A stretch of DNA of 64,000 nt from Adiantum capillus-veneris (Eukaryota > Streptophyta > Polypodiopsida > Polypodiales > Pteridaceae): assembly GCA_014529385.2 (NCBI GenBank), contig CM043959.1, forward strand, positions 90,135,029 to 90,199,028, read 5' to 3'. This document shows, in pieces, positions 10,569 through 21,443 of the stretch (positions are counted from its first letter, which is position 1; each line of letters begins with the position of its first letter). A program made the position numbers and the translations under genes. Under the pieces are notes generated by a model. That model made no database searches. It saw nothing but the letters and a program-made list of their open reading frames with translations, and had not been told where the DNA came from.

Positions 10569-11531
10569 TGTTTGGTGACTAAGTCAACAATGGCCAAATG
10601 GACCAGTCAAAGATGCTATTTACTATTATTAGTAAATGCTAACGAGGCCAGATGATGCGGATGCGAAGTAAAGATGAAGATGAAGCAAATACAAGCAACA
10701 GATGCAGAGAAGAGTTGGAATTGATGACTATCTATGGAGTTACGATCACAATTGACGGCCACTTAAGTTTTAGGATTTTTTCGTCAAATGACCGCAAATG
10801 CAGGTTGTAATTATGTTTTGGGCTCATCAAGAGTTCCAAGTTGTAAATATTGAGCTATATTTTGATCTTGGGCAGTGCAGATAGCAGATTAAGTGAGTTT
10901 GGCCATTTGAGTGCCCAGAGAGTATATAACTCAAAACACACAATGTTAAAGGGGATTCTTACTCACTTGAGATAAGCTTTGTGAAGAAGGAGATGGCTAT
11001 GGAGTTCTTGAGCTTCCTACACGCGTGCATGGACGATTCGGCCTCATGCCATTAGCTAAACTCTAACCTCTTCTCTCTCATTTGCTCATGGTGTAATCAA
11101 TGCTTGATTAATCAAAGATTAGTGGCTGATTTTTTGATTAATCTCTCTCTTTTTTCATATTTCCCTCTTGTTTAAGCATGCTACTTAGTGTGTGTAGGCT
11201 TGTGTAGAGTGTTGGTGCCCGGTGTGGTCATTCTATGCTATTCTATGCTCATTCTGTGCTTGATTAGAGTTGGATTAGTGATTGATTAGAGAGTAGTGCG
11301 TGATTAATCTTGTGTATGAGAGATTAGGATGAATGGTAGAGTAAGTAGTGTGCTCACTCCTCGAAGAAACATCATACCCTCTCCATAGCTTTCTTTGTGT
11401 GTAGGTTTCACCCTCTAATCCTCCATTTGGCACGCACAAGCCACTTGTGTGTCTCCATGCCCAAGCCGGATCCTACTCCTCGGATTGACATTATGTTGAT
11501 GTCCTCCCTATGCTAGGATGACGTTCTAACA
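10569..11531 (+). repeat. E2 left LTR
   Basis: Begins TGTTTGGTGACTAAGTC and ends GACGTTCTAACA, and pairs with 19347-20328. TATATAA at 10923-10929 is a likely promoter box. The right LTR carries about 18 extra bases near 19697, just before its TATA region. Confidence 0.92.
10923..10929 (+). promoter_or_regulatory. Probable TATA box of the E2 left LTR
   Basis: TATATAA about 355 bases into the LTR, in AGAGAGTATATAACTCAAAA. The identical context occurs in the right LTR near 19718. E5 has a comparable box in its left LTR at 52914. Confidence 0.6.
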
Positions 11532-11550
11532 TTGGCGCGGCTGCCGGGGA
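11532..11550 (+). other. E2 primer-binding site, tRNA-Asp type
   Basis: TTGGCGCGGCTGCCGGGGA follows the LTR directly. It is close to the TGGCGCCGTTGCCGGGGA site complementary to plant tRNA-Asp (from memory of the plant tRNA). It is the best-preserved primer site in the window. Confidence 0.88.
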
Positions 11551-14373
11551 GCGATTGCCTAAGCTAGAGGTGCCATTGGTGGGATTAGGAGACACTAATT
11601 TCCCTATTTTTTTGTTAATTTTGTTAGTTTTTAGATTAGGTGTGTTGATTAATTGAGTGGTTTTTAGTGTGATTAGTGCTTGGGTGTATGGACAACATGC
11701 CTATTTGACCCACACACTCATATCCTACTCCATTTGTGCGCAAATCGTAGCTGAAATCACCTATTATTCACTAATTTTCACTAATTTCATTCACTAATTT
11801 TTCACTAATTATTTGGTCATTTGGCAAAGTGCTAATTTGGATTGATTATTTGATGCATGTCCATGATGATTATATGCTTACATTCATGCTAAATGATGCT
11901 ACACATTGATATTTTTGTTGGTTGTGTGTAGGTGATTTTACGGGATTGACACACACACACACACACACACACACTAGTGTGTTGGGCACTAATCGAGTGA
12001 TTAATCGCTGAGTTTATGGCTAAGTAAGGTGCTGAAATTAATGCTAATTCTCTGATTTTAGGTGCAGGTTTGGTTCATAGACCAAGTACATTCGTAAAAT
12101 GCAAAACTAGGTGCGGTTTATGCCCGCTTGAGTGTAGGCGGAAGTGCCTAATTTGGGGTAATTTAGGGCTATTTTGGAGTCCGATTTGCTTATGCGAAGC
12201 ATGTGATTTCTTATGGTTGTCATTGAGTTATGGTTATGCTTTTCTAATTCCGTTGTGAAGCCGAAATGCTGCCGAAATTCGGTCAAATTTGGTTATGTAT
12301 GCTTATGTGCATGATTTGATGCAAAAAGCGTGTGAATGATTGATTAAATTTGAGATTTGGATGCTTGAATTGATGTTTAATTGATGCAAAATGTTGTTTT
12401 GAGTGCGATTAGTCATCGTGCAAGAGAGGGTGATTTTTGTGTTTAGTTAAGCGCAGTTTCGAGACGATTTGTGTGCTTAAAGAATGATGTTTGTGCGATT
12501 TTGATTAAGTAAGTGATCAATTTCGGTGATGTGATTGCTTGACTGTGAATGCTTAGGTCGGTGGGCTGATCTAGAATTTTTGGGAATTTTTAGCAATTTT
12601 TTGGGTAATTTTTGGCAAGTTTTGCTAATTTTTACTCAAATGGGCTAATTATGCTAAGAAAATTGATAAATCGCTTAATTTGGGTGAATTGTGGAGTGCT
12701 GGGGCAATTTTTTTTTGTTTTTGCGTGCTAGTTTTAAATTTTTTACATTTATAGGTTTTTTTGTTTGATAAGATTGAAATTTTTTTATTTATTATTTTAT
12801 ATTTGTGTATTTTATTATTTTTCTATGATTTTGTATTTTTGTTTGTGTTTTGTGATTGTTTTGTGTTTTTTTTCAAATTATTTTGTGTGTTTTTCTAATA
12901 TTATTTGTGCTCATTTTGGTATTTTTGTAAGTGTTTTTTTTAATTATTTGTGTATTTAATTAATTTATTTTTTGTAAGTGTTTTTGAATTTTTGGGATTC
13001 TTTGAATTATTGTATGATTCTTGGAATTTTTATATGTGTTTTTGTATTTTATGTGTGTTTTTGTATTTATTTAATTGCGTGATTATTTTGGTGATTCACG
13101 GACCATATACGCACACGCGTTGCACCTGCCCCAAGTCTTCCTACGCATGCTGGCTTGACATCCTACGTTCCGGCCTAGATATCCTACGCGCGTTGCTACG
13201 CCTAGACGTCCTACGCGTTGCTGTGCCGAGACCTCCTACGCGTTGAGCCTTGCTGGCGGGTCTTGCTACAAGCTCGAGACTCCACCTGTTGGCGCGCATA
13301 CACAGCTCGCGACCCCACCCACCCACTGGTCCCGCCTTGGCTCGCGGCGTTGCTGACCAAGAGTTGCGACCCCACCCACTTGACGCCGCCTGGCTGAGGC
13401 ACACTCACAAAAGCACAGCCACTTGCCCACCATGTCTGCGGATCTCCACACACAAGCGCACGAAAACCTGAACACTGCACAGGCTGGCCCATTCCGCGAC
13501 CCGACCTCCCCTTTATTGACTAACCTTGCCTGCCATAAAATGCATTGTCTGATTCATCTGCAGTAACGGCGTTTCAAAACACACACTTGCATCGGGTCAG
13601 CTGCCTACCCGTTTGCCCGGTCAACCGACCCCACTTGCAGACATGCAATCCAAAACGCACACACTCATACACAACACACTCTCCCTCCCTCACCCTTTGC
13701 CCACCATCGTGTCCGCTGCTTCACGCTCACACATACACATAGTAGCCCATTAAAAAATAATAATAATAATAATAAAAAGATAAAGAAATAAAATATAAAC
13801 CCTCGTTCCCACCCCGCCTCGACAAGCCGTCAACAAGCACCGCTCTCACAAGAATACACGTATACGCATACACACACACGTGCTCATACACACACGCTAG
13901 CACAAACGCGCATCGAATACAAATACGACATCACACACACACTCTACAGCGCCTCGGAATCGGAAGCGACAATTGGGAAGTAGGGACCCGCATTGCGCTG
14001 GAAAACGATGAAATAACAAACCCAAAGCCCACAATACACGAGCTCCGAGTCGAATTCGGGAAATCTCTGACAGCAGCAACAAAAGGAAAAGAGGGCTTCA
14101 AATATCGGCATAGCGAGTGATTCACGCATCTCCCACTGAGTTGATATATTTGCTGCCATCACACACGAGGAAGGCTAAACGGCAGCTTCGGAGTATTTCT
14201 CTAACAACGATAAGCAGGATTCAAGTGATCACGAAATTTTGCTGCAGTAACTGGTAGTGGCCATAAGGAGGCCGGAAACTGAGCATTGCCAGGCTGAACT
14301 TTCCATGCAAGTCATCAAAAGAGCAAATTTCATCGATTAATCAAATTGGAATCGAGGTATCACAAAGCGAGTA
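11551..14373 (+). other. E2 long leader with strong base-composition blocks
   Basis: About 2.8 kb before the first plausible frame. It holds an (AC)13 run at 11949-11974, a T-rich block at about 12590-13080, a C-rich, G-poor block at about 13080-13930 and an (AAT)n run near 13756-13776. In the first part of the C-rich block TCCTACG occurs five times (13139, 13161, 13182, 13209, 13234), mostly as TCCTACGCG. Short frames across the C-rich block exist on both strands, but they look like composition effects. Confidence 0.7.
13139..13245 (+). repeat. Array of five TCCTACG(CG) units in the E2 leader
   Basis: Units start at 13139, 13161, 13182, 13209 and 13234, spaced 21-27 bases apart. The later ones read like GA-x-x-TCCTACGCGTTGCT with GCCTA or GCCGA following. 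The same TCCTACGCG core forms the palindromes in the E4 leader (49166-50458), although E2 and E4 differ otherwise in this region. Confidence 0.75.
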
Positions 14374-14398
14374 GTCGTTGCAGTACAGTGGTAAGTAT
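14374..14398 (+). other. tRNA-Asp 5'-half-like sequence inside E2
   Basis: GTCGTTGCAGTACAGTGGTA and the next five bases match the first 25 bases of plant tRNA-Asp(GUC), as I remember it, at 23 of 25 positions, including the A-box region. Similarity stops after GTAAGTAT, so there is no tRNA gene: anticodon arm, T arm and B box are absent. E2 is primed by a tRNA-Asp-type site, so this may be a captured piece of the primer. GTAAGTAT is also a good splice-donor sequence. Confidence 0.55.
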
Positions 14399-14561
14399 CT
14401 TTCCAACTAGTGCTACAACTATACAGGTAGGTCAGATCGACGAGAACACAGCTAAGCTTAGCAGAGAGCTTTGAATTAGGAAAACCAATGGTCACCCATG
14501 GGAGAGGCTAGAAAAATGGAATAAAAGTGCTCAGCAGGTCAGTAATAGGGTTGAAAGAAAA

Positions 14562-15146
14562 ATGGAGCAGAAGATGCAACAGCCACAATCAATGGCAACC
14601 TCGGCAAATCAAAGCAGTTATGATGCAACTTCAAGTTCATTAATAACAATCAAATCAGTTGGGGTTAGGTTGGAGTTAATAGGTCATTGCAAAGACTTTC
14701 CATGCTACATGGATGATGCAAACAATCGCTATCTAAAGTCCAAGAAAAATGCTCTGAAAAGCCCGACAATACAGGTAGTGGAAGTAGAAGAAGCTACCAA
14801 CATGGCTAATTCACAAAAGAACCTAATGGAAGACTGTTTAGGATTAGTGTACATGAAGCTCAAACCAGATAGTGAGTTGGACATAATAAAATTGCACAGG
14901 CAAGATCTTCCAGAGGTTAGCAATCGTCGAGTCACTGTGCACTTGATAAAGTCAAATTACAAGGACAAAAACTGTAGCACTCTCTATAGAGATATGGAGG
15001 GTAGATGGTACAAAGCAGAAACGCCTCAGCAAGCGATGGACGAGCAAGATCAATGCTTCATAGCTCATGAATATGGTTCAAAATTGGGATACAAATACAT
15101 GTCAACAAGTGGTAATACTTACCGCTTGGTAATGAGCTTACCTTAA
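14562..15146 (+). CDS. E2 small-repeat protein, first frame
   Basis: A 194-residue open frame of no known family. It contains three copies of the shared unit: CYMDDANNRYLKS, LYRDMEGRWYKAE and KYMSTSGNTYRLV. The aligned pattern is aromatic-x-D/S-x-x-G/N-x-x-Y followed by alternating hydrophobic residues. A D-x-x-G turn between two short strands suggests beta-hairpin repeats, somewhat like bacterial WG repeats. The E5 sequence near 55820-55930 (YLEGHRYLMSSKSN, then IQLIRVKLDSD) is homologous to this frame. In E1, E4 and E6 the same unit lies at the N-terminus of Gag, so this protein may be a Gag relative without capsid. The function is unknown. Confidence 0.6.
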   Translation: MEQKMQQPQSMATSANQSSYDATSSSLITIKSVGVRLELIGHCKDFPCYMDDANNRYLKSKKNALKSPTIQVVEVEEATNMANSQKNLMEDCLGLVYMKLKPDSELDIIKLHRQDLPEVSNRRVTVHLIKSNYKDKNCSTLYRDMEGRWYKAETPQQAMDEQDQCFIAHEYGSKLGYKYMSTSGNTYRLVMSLP

Positions 15147-15164
15147 GCTTCCAATGCAGATACA

Positions 15165-15614
15165 GTGGTAGTTCAGAACAGAGAAATCACTCAAGAGACG
15201 GGGCCTACTATAATCAATCTACCAAAAAATGAAGACACAGTCAGTAGGAAGGAATTCCTTGAAGCCATGTGTAAACGAAGGTTGCCTTCAACCACTTCAA
15301 AAGTCAACAAGCAATCTGAACCAATAGCCCTTCATTGGATCCACGAAACGAGATGGAAAGATACAATTTATGTAGATTTTGATGGACAAAGATGGATTCA
15401 AGTCACGCGGGTAAGGACATTTTGCGAGTCAGTTCCTAGGACACTATGGGCAACGCGCATTGGGGACAGGAGCTATGATATAGATGGAAGATGCTATGAA
15501 TTAGATCTTATTACAGATAAATTCTCTGAAAGAGCTGCATCTTTCATTTTGTCACCTTCAACTCCACAAGACCAAATTGAGCAGCGGACACATGACGAAA
15601 TGATATCTAACTAG
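15165..15614 (+). CDS. E2 small-repeat protein, second frame
   Basis: A 149-residue open frame. It contains IYVDFDGQRWIQV and SYDIDGRCYELD, two more units of the D-x-x-G-x-x-Y kind. It follows the preceding frame closely and has the same composition, so it probably belongs to the same translated region. No known domain is recognised. Similar units occur in E5 frames at 56134-57102. Confidence 0.5.
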   Translation: MVVQNREITQETGPTIINLPKNEDTVSRKEFLEAMCKRRLPSTTSKVNKQSEPIALHWIHETRWKDTIYVDFDGQRWIQVTRVRTFCESVPRTLWATRIGDRSYDIDGRCYELDLITDKFSERAASFILSPSTPQDQIEQRTHDEMISN

Positions 15615-15842
15615 GTAAATATTGGTCACACTGCCACTATTGCACAAAGTCAATCACTAGAAGATAGCAAAGTGCACTTTAAAAGCTCTAGGCTTCCACT
15701 AACACATGATCAGACTTTGAATTTTTATAAGCACAATTCAACTCCTTTCATTTCAGAGATGAGTGCCACAACACAACAGTCATAGGTACAAAACACTACA
15801 CATGCACCACAAAATGTACCAACACAAACATATGTACAATCA

Positions 15843-17159
15843 ATGGAAGAATTAGCTATTGAGTTAGCACAACTTCACAAAGACCTAGCTCAATCAACTG
15901 AGCTAGATGACACAGCTAAAATATCCACATCTGGCATAAGGAAGATGCCTCTTATAGATAGGGAACACTCTCGGATGGGGGGAGTCCAATCTCCACCTCA
16001 CTTACTGCAATCAAGACAACCCTATCAGATCCAAACAGCAAAGGAGAGTCACAATGCTCTCTTACAAATCAGCAGACAATAGAAGCCAAATACAGGCTCG
16101 AAGAGACAACAGAGTCCTAAGACTATACAAAAGCCACAGATAAAGGATCACATGTTCATAACAGACATAGAATTAAAGTTGGTCACAGAAGAAGGGGCTG
16201 AAACGACCATCTACTAGGGTTACAATGGAAGCTATTACAAGCTTCTTGAGAATGCCACAGTCGAAAAAGATAAGGGCAGTCAGTCAAAGCCAGCGTCAGT
16301 GTTGGTTTTCAAGTATCTACATGTCATGCTGATGACATATTTGATCAAAGATACTATGGGCAACGAATACCAACAATATTATGAACAGATACCTCGACCA
16401 GGTATAGAACAAATAGGAATAGATGTGCATTGCTACGGATGTGGCATTAATCATCTAATACCCAATTGCCCAGTAGAGATGCACTTAGATATGATGAAGC
16501 AGCAAAACCAAGACAGTATCAGACTGCAAGCAGCAGAATCATTAAAGCAGACGTCTCCAAGTCGAAAGTCAACAGAAAGAAAGCATATCTTGTCAAAGGA
16601 TACCAGAGACAAACTGATGACTAAAATATTGGAGGTCAAAGGCGTCAATGATATTTTAATTGAAAATCAAGCTACCAAAAAAGATCAGCTACAACAGATG
16701 GTCAGCTTGGAATTTTTCATGCCTGAAGTTGAAAGATCCGACAAGGATGTAGCGAACTCAATGTCAAAGGAAGTGGATGAAGAAATTATCTGTGACCCAG
16801 AACCAGAGAAGGGATGGGCAGTCAATGACTTGCCACTGAAGATTTCAACAAGCAGAAATGTGGAATCAAAGATTCTACATAATAATGCTAATAGCACAGA
16901 TAGTTCATTGCTAAGGGATGTACCCAAGATTTCAACAGAGGCAGAGATCAAATATCAAAACCAAGAAAAAGACATCTCAATGTGTTCAAATGATGGCAAG
17001 AATCAAAAAGCAGAGCCGATCATAAAGTCAGATCCTAATATTGTCTCGCCAGTGGAAAATGCCAAAGAGCCAAAGGTGACACAAATCATAATTAACTTGA
17101 ACAATCAGAAGCAAATGGTGCATCAAGCACATGGAGCCTATCAAAAGACAAACAAATAG
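15843..17159 (+). pseudogene. E2 central coding region with zinc knuckle
   Basis: Open stretches at 15843-16082 and 16299-17159 separated by decayed sequence. The second contains TMGNEYQQYYEQIP, another small-repeat unit, then the zinc-knuckle-like CYGCGINHLIPNCP (CX2CX3HX4C) near 16431, which matches E1 CDGCGVNHILPDCP and E4 CLECGITHLIPDCP. The rest is polar, Lys/Glu/Ser-rich and probably disordered. The knuckle suggests RNA binding. No capsid domain was recognised. Confidence 0.6.
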
Positions 17160-17498
17160 ATTAATAAAGAGAAATGTGAACCAAAGGCCACGGTAAGCAT
17201 TGCATCTGAAGAAAAGAGTCAACTTACTGCTGTCCAGCTGGCAGAGGAAATTAAAGACTCAAACAGTTGTTCAAAAATAGAGACACAAAAGACGGTTCAA
17301 GTCAGTTTAAATGCAGAAATCACCAAAGCATGTCATCAACAAGAAAAGGCACAAACATCCCAAGTCATTACCTCCCGACGTTTATCAGCAGAAGACAAGG
17401 GAAAAGCAAAATTCCAAGGAGTCTTAACCTCTTCCTCTGTAGAACAAAAGTTCAACAAGGAGGTCACCAATGTAGTTAAAAAATCAAAGCAAACAGCA

Positions 17499-18309
17499 GT
17501 GGCTTCAACACCTCAGGGAAACCAAGACCAACAACCTCGACAAGAGTATAAAAAGGTCTTTCAGCCAAAATACCCAATGATGAGTAAACAAAGACACAAG
17601 CAACAAATCAAAACCTATGTTGCAGCCAATGACATCAATGTCAAAGATCCAGTTTGGGTAAATGATCCTACTATCAGCAATTCATGTAAACAAATTGGAT
17701 GGATTGCCTCCCAGTACAGCTTAGAAGAGCAAGGCTACTACAGTGGTCAACCAAATGTTTGGTTACCCAAACCAAAGATATCAGGCTATACAGTAGCAAA
17801 TAACTTCAAACCAAAACAACAAACAACTAAATCAAGATCAAATTCAACTCAAAATAGGAGATCTAACAACAGGGCTAGAAACAGGTTCAAAAAGGATTCT
17901 CAATCTAGAAGGCCTACATATCTTCAAGGGAATTTACCAACCGTGATTCCCAAAAATGGCACGGAACAGATACAGTTGAATACAAAAGTACATACAAAAA
18001 GTGCCATCAAATATACTTCAAGCACAGGGATATTACAGAGGACAAAAACAAATCTGGCTACCCAAGGCATCAAGACCAGATTTTACACAACTTGAAGGTA
18101 GTTTCAGCTACAAACACCGACAGATAAAGGTTACAGGTCCAAAAAATCAATATGTTGTCTGTAAAAATAAGCCAACAACAAATAGCAGATACGTATGGGT
18201 GCCAAAGCAGACAAATGAGCAGAAGAAGATTAAAGTCATCTCCCATTTCCAACAAAATGAAACTAGCCAATCTTCTCAGATAATAGACCAAAAGTTACAG
18301 GTCCTTTAA
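17499..18309 (+). pseudogene. E2 basic protein with W-x-P-K motifs
   Basis: Two overlapping open stretches (17499-18095 and 18001-18309) encode a very basic, Gln/Asn-rich sequence carrying NVWLPKPK, IWLPKASR and YVWVPKQT. The same W-[V/I/L]-P-K signature appears in E1 near 23710-24000, E4 at 44700 and 43870-44200 (minus) and E6 (minus) near 59870-59910. The role is unknown. Similar WVPK tetrapeptides occur between zinc knuckle and protease in some plant copia polyproteins, as far as I recall. The high positive charge fits nucleic-acid binding. Confidence 0.55.
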
Positions 18310-19346
18310 TATGGTCCTACTTTGCCAATATGGACCATATTTGTAGAAAGAACCTACTTTGCCAATATGGTCCTTTAATAACCCTCTTGTTGAGATCTCA
18401 AGACAGTAATCAAGTCAAATAAATAAATAAAAAAAATTCAAGAGTCGGGCAGCTGAGCCGATAAATGAGCAAAGCGTTAGACCTAAGCTTGAAGTCCTAA
18501 TTTTTTCTGTGGTCTATGAGTCTAGCTAATTAGGCTACAGCTCTAGCTGGAAGAGTTGAGCGTAATTATATCAAGTCGCTCATTTTGAATAGGTGAGCAT
18601 AGTCAATGTATTATTTTAATCATGGTGGAAAGGCGAAGTGTTCAAAACAAAACACACACGCACTTCCGCACATTAGGAGAGTGGTAACCATTGCATCAAA
18701 CGCCCTTCTCGAGAGTAACGGAAGCTAGTAAAGTGAATTTAATTTACTTTTTTAGCTACATTAAACTCTGAGGAGCACCCATCAATACACTTCTCTCGCA
18801 CAACATAATCTTACCCATGCATAAATCTTTGCAAGCATATCGAATGTCCCATAATTGGAAATTTGCATTACGCACTCTTTATTGTTCCACCCATGCACAC
18901 ACCTTGCAGGTACAGGCAGCAGCAAAACAACTCCAGACTCAAGGCAGATCATCGACCCTTTTCAAGGGACAGAAGGCTTAAACAATTCACTTTCACATTA
19001 TTTATATAAGCCCAATCAATTCAGTCCCTAAACACCTACCATTGTATATTCCCACAATAAGATCACATACCTTTGGGCACTTTTTCCCATGAGGTATTTC
19101 CCCATTGGTCATCCAGAGTTTCCAGACCCTAAAGCACTATACATAGCCTTTATTTTTCTTTATTCCCATAATAAATCAAGCCAATTTCTTTTACTTGAAC
19201 CCAAATGCCTAATCTCATATTCACCAACACGTCAACCCAACAGCTTACAGCTCTTCAAAACAACATTAACCACCAATTTCAAAACTCTCCAGTGCAAGCC
19301 AACCAGGCAGCGCACGAGGACCTGCACTGAAATCGGATGGGGGGAG
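18310..19346 (+). other. E2 3' untranslated region and polypurine tract
   Basis: Opens with short direct and inverted repeats: CCTACTTTGCCAATATGG occurs twice (18316 and 18353), and AATATGGTCC pairs with GGACCATATT. It ends with the purine tract ATGGGGGGAG just before the right LTR. Parts of this region (for example TGTCCCATAATTGG near 18846 and TTGGTCATCCAG near 19104) match the minus strand of 42118-43160, showing that the latter is the 3' tail of a related element. Confidence 0.65.
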
Positions 19347-20328
19347 TGATTAGCGGTTAAGTCAACAATGGCCAAACGGACCAGTCAAAGATGCTATTTA
19401 CTATTATTAGTAAATTCTAACGAGGCCAGATGATGCGGATGCGAAGTAAAGATCAAGATGAAGCAAATACAAGCAAGAGATGCAGAGAAGAGTTGGAATT
19501 GATGACTATCTATGGAGTTACGGTCACAATTGACGGCCACTTAAGTTTTAGGATTTTTCCGTCAAATGACCGCAAATGCAGGTTGTAATTATGTTTTGGG
19601 CTCATCAAGAGTTCCAAGTTGTAAACATTGAGCTATATTTAGATCCTAGGCAGTGCAGATAGCAGATTAAGTGAGTTTGGCCATTTGAGTGCCCGACCAC
19701 TTCTAAAAAGCCTAGAGAGTATATAACTCAAAACACACAATGTGAAAGGGGATTCTTACTCACTTGAGATAATATTTGTGAAGAAGGAGATGGCTATGGA
19801 GTTCTTGAGCTTCCTACGCGCGTGCATGGACGATTCGACCTCATGCCATTAGCTAAACTCTAACCTCTTCTCTCTCATTTGCTCATGGTGTAATCAATGC
19901 TTAATTAATCAAAGATTAGTGGCTGATTTGTTGATTAATCTCTCTCTTTTTTCATATTTACCTCTTGTTTAAGCATGCTACTAAGTGTGTGTAGGCTTGT
20001 GTAGAGTGTTGGTGCCCGGTGTGGTCATTCTATGCTATTCTATGCTCATTCTGTGCTTGATTAGAGTTGGATTAGTGATTGATTAGAGAGTAGTGCATGA
20101 TTAAGCTTGTGTATGAGAGATTAGGAGGAATGGTAGAGTAATTAGTGTGCTCACTCCTCGTAGCAACATCATACCCTCTCCGTAGCTTTCTTTGTGTGTA
20201 GGGTTCACCTTCTAATCCTCCATTTGGCACGCACAAGCCACTTGTGTGTCTCCATGCCCAAGCCGGATCCTACTCCTCGGATTGACATTATGTTGATGTC
20301 CTCCCTATGCTAGAATGACGTTCTAACA
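19347..20328 (+). repeat. E2 right LTR
   Basis: Begins TGATTAGCGGTTAAGTC directly after the purine tract and ends GTTCTAACA. It is nearly identical to 10569-11531 apart from scattered substitutions and about 18 extra bases. TTGAT at 20329 is the right copy of the target duplication. Confidence 0.92.
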
Positions 20329-20800
20329 TTGATCATGTGATAGAAAGAGTGGCATGAAAAGAGGCTTATAGTTTCTTAGATGGCTTTTTGGGTTACAACC
20401 AACTCACAATAAATCCAGAGGATCATCACAAAATGGCTTTTGCAACTGAATGGGGTATTTTTTCATTTCGGGTAATGGATTTTGGATTAACAAATGCGCC
20501 AGCCATATTTCAAAGGCTAATGGGTCATGCTTTTAAAGAATATCTAAGACAATTCTTAGAAATTTACATGGATGACTTGTGCGTTCACTCTCTTGTAAGA
20601 TTGAAGCACATAGAGCACTTGACCAAGGTATTCAAAAAATGTAGACTGTATAGGATTTTCCTGAATCCAGAGAAATATGTCTTCATGGTAAGACAGGGCA
20701 AAATATTGGGACATATAGTGTCCAAAAAAGGTATTTCGACACAGACATGGAGAAGATTAGCGTCATTGTTGATCTATCATGACCAGTAAAGGTAAAGGAG
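20329..20800 (+). pseudogene. E1 reverse transcriptase, palm region (right of nested E2)
   Basis: E1 RT resumes after E2 with YSFLDGFLGYNQLTI and PEDHHKMAFATEWG. It carries the catalytic YMDD box at 20565-20576 and continues through the LRHIEHL-like and FLNPEKYVF stretches to LGHIVSKKGI. These are Ty3-type palm and thumb motifs. Reverse transcriptase copies element RNA into DNA in cytoplasmic particles. Decayed. Confidence 0.88.
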
Positions 20801-20812
20801 GTACAGACATTT

Positions 20813-21443
20813 ATGGGCCATTGTGGATATTATCACAGATTTATCTACTCATATGCTATAATTGCAAAACCACTTTACGCGCTAATAACTAAATTTGAGT
20901 GGACCGATGAGTGCGAGAAAGATTTTCAAATTTTGAAGCAGAGGTTAATTTCCGCTCCAATTTTGAAGGCTCCGGATTGGGAAAAGATATTTCACATCCA
21001 TGTAGATGCATCAGCGTATGCAATAGGATGCATACTTGCACAACCTAGAGAGAACAACATGGATTTTCCCAATAAGTTACTCCAGTAGACAATTGAACAA
21101 TGCAGAGATGAATTACACAACATCTAAGAGGGAGGGACTGGGTATGGTCTATGCGGTGAAAAAATTTAGACACTACTTACTTTCTAATAAATTTGTATTC
21201 TTCATTGATCACCAAGCACTGATGTACTTAGTAAACAAACCTTACAGTACAAGAATAATTGTTCGATGGTTCATCATACTGCTTGAGTTTGACTTCACGG
21301 TAGTAGTCAAAAAAGGAACTACACACCAAAGAGCGGATCATTTATCTAGAATGATGCATGGAGAAAACCCAGTAGGAGTTGATGATGATTTGCCAGATGC
21401 ATATCTTTTCAACAAATGGTTCCAAGATGGAGCGAGGATGTAA
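20813..21443 (+). pseudogene. E1 RT connection and RNase H
   Basis: Contains GHCGYYHRFIYSYAIIAKPL and FEWTDECEKDFQILKQRL, the usual link from RT to RNase H. RNase H motifs follow: HVDASAYAIGCIL, then NYTTSKREGLGMVYAVKKFRHYLL, FFIDHQALMYLV and HQRADHLSRM. All are recognisable in order for a Ty3-type element. RNase H removes the RNA strand during reverse transcription. Decayed. Confidence 0.85.

Larger units (their letters stand above)
10569..20328 (+). mobile_element. E2: LTR element nested in E1, no visible RT or integrase (non-autonomous type)
   Basis: LTRs of 963 and 982 bp end in CTAACA. A tRNA-Asp-type primer site follows the left LTR and a GGGGGGAG purine tract precedes the right one. 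The flanking bases CTGAT and TTGAT are a 5-bp target duplication with one difference, and they sit within E1 RT sequence. The roughly 7.8-kb interior shows no RT, RNase H or integrase. It encodes small-repeat proteins, a zinc knuckle and W-x-P-K motifs related to E1, E4 and E5 products. By eye the LTRs differ by about 3% over the first 180 bases, less than E1's pair, as expected for a later insertion. The coding frames are broken in several places. It probably relied on an E1-like relative for enzymes. Confidence 0.92.

Noticed and set aside
13141-13492. Overlapping short frames on both strands in the C-rich part of the E2 leader
   Set aside because: All frames stay open because of base composition. 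There is no family motif and no conservation in E5.
14374-14445. A possible tRNA gene in E2
   Set aside because: Only the 5' half resembles tRNA-Asp. No anticodon stem, T arm or B box follows.
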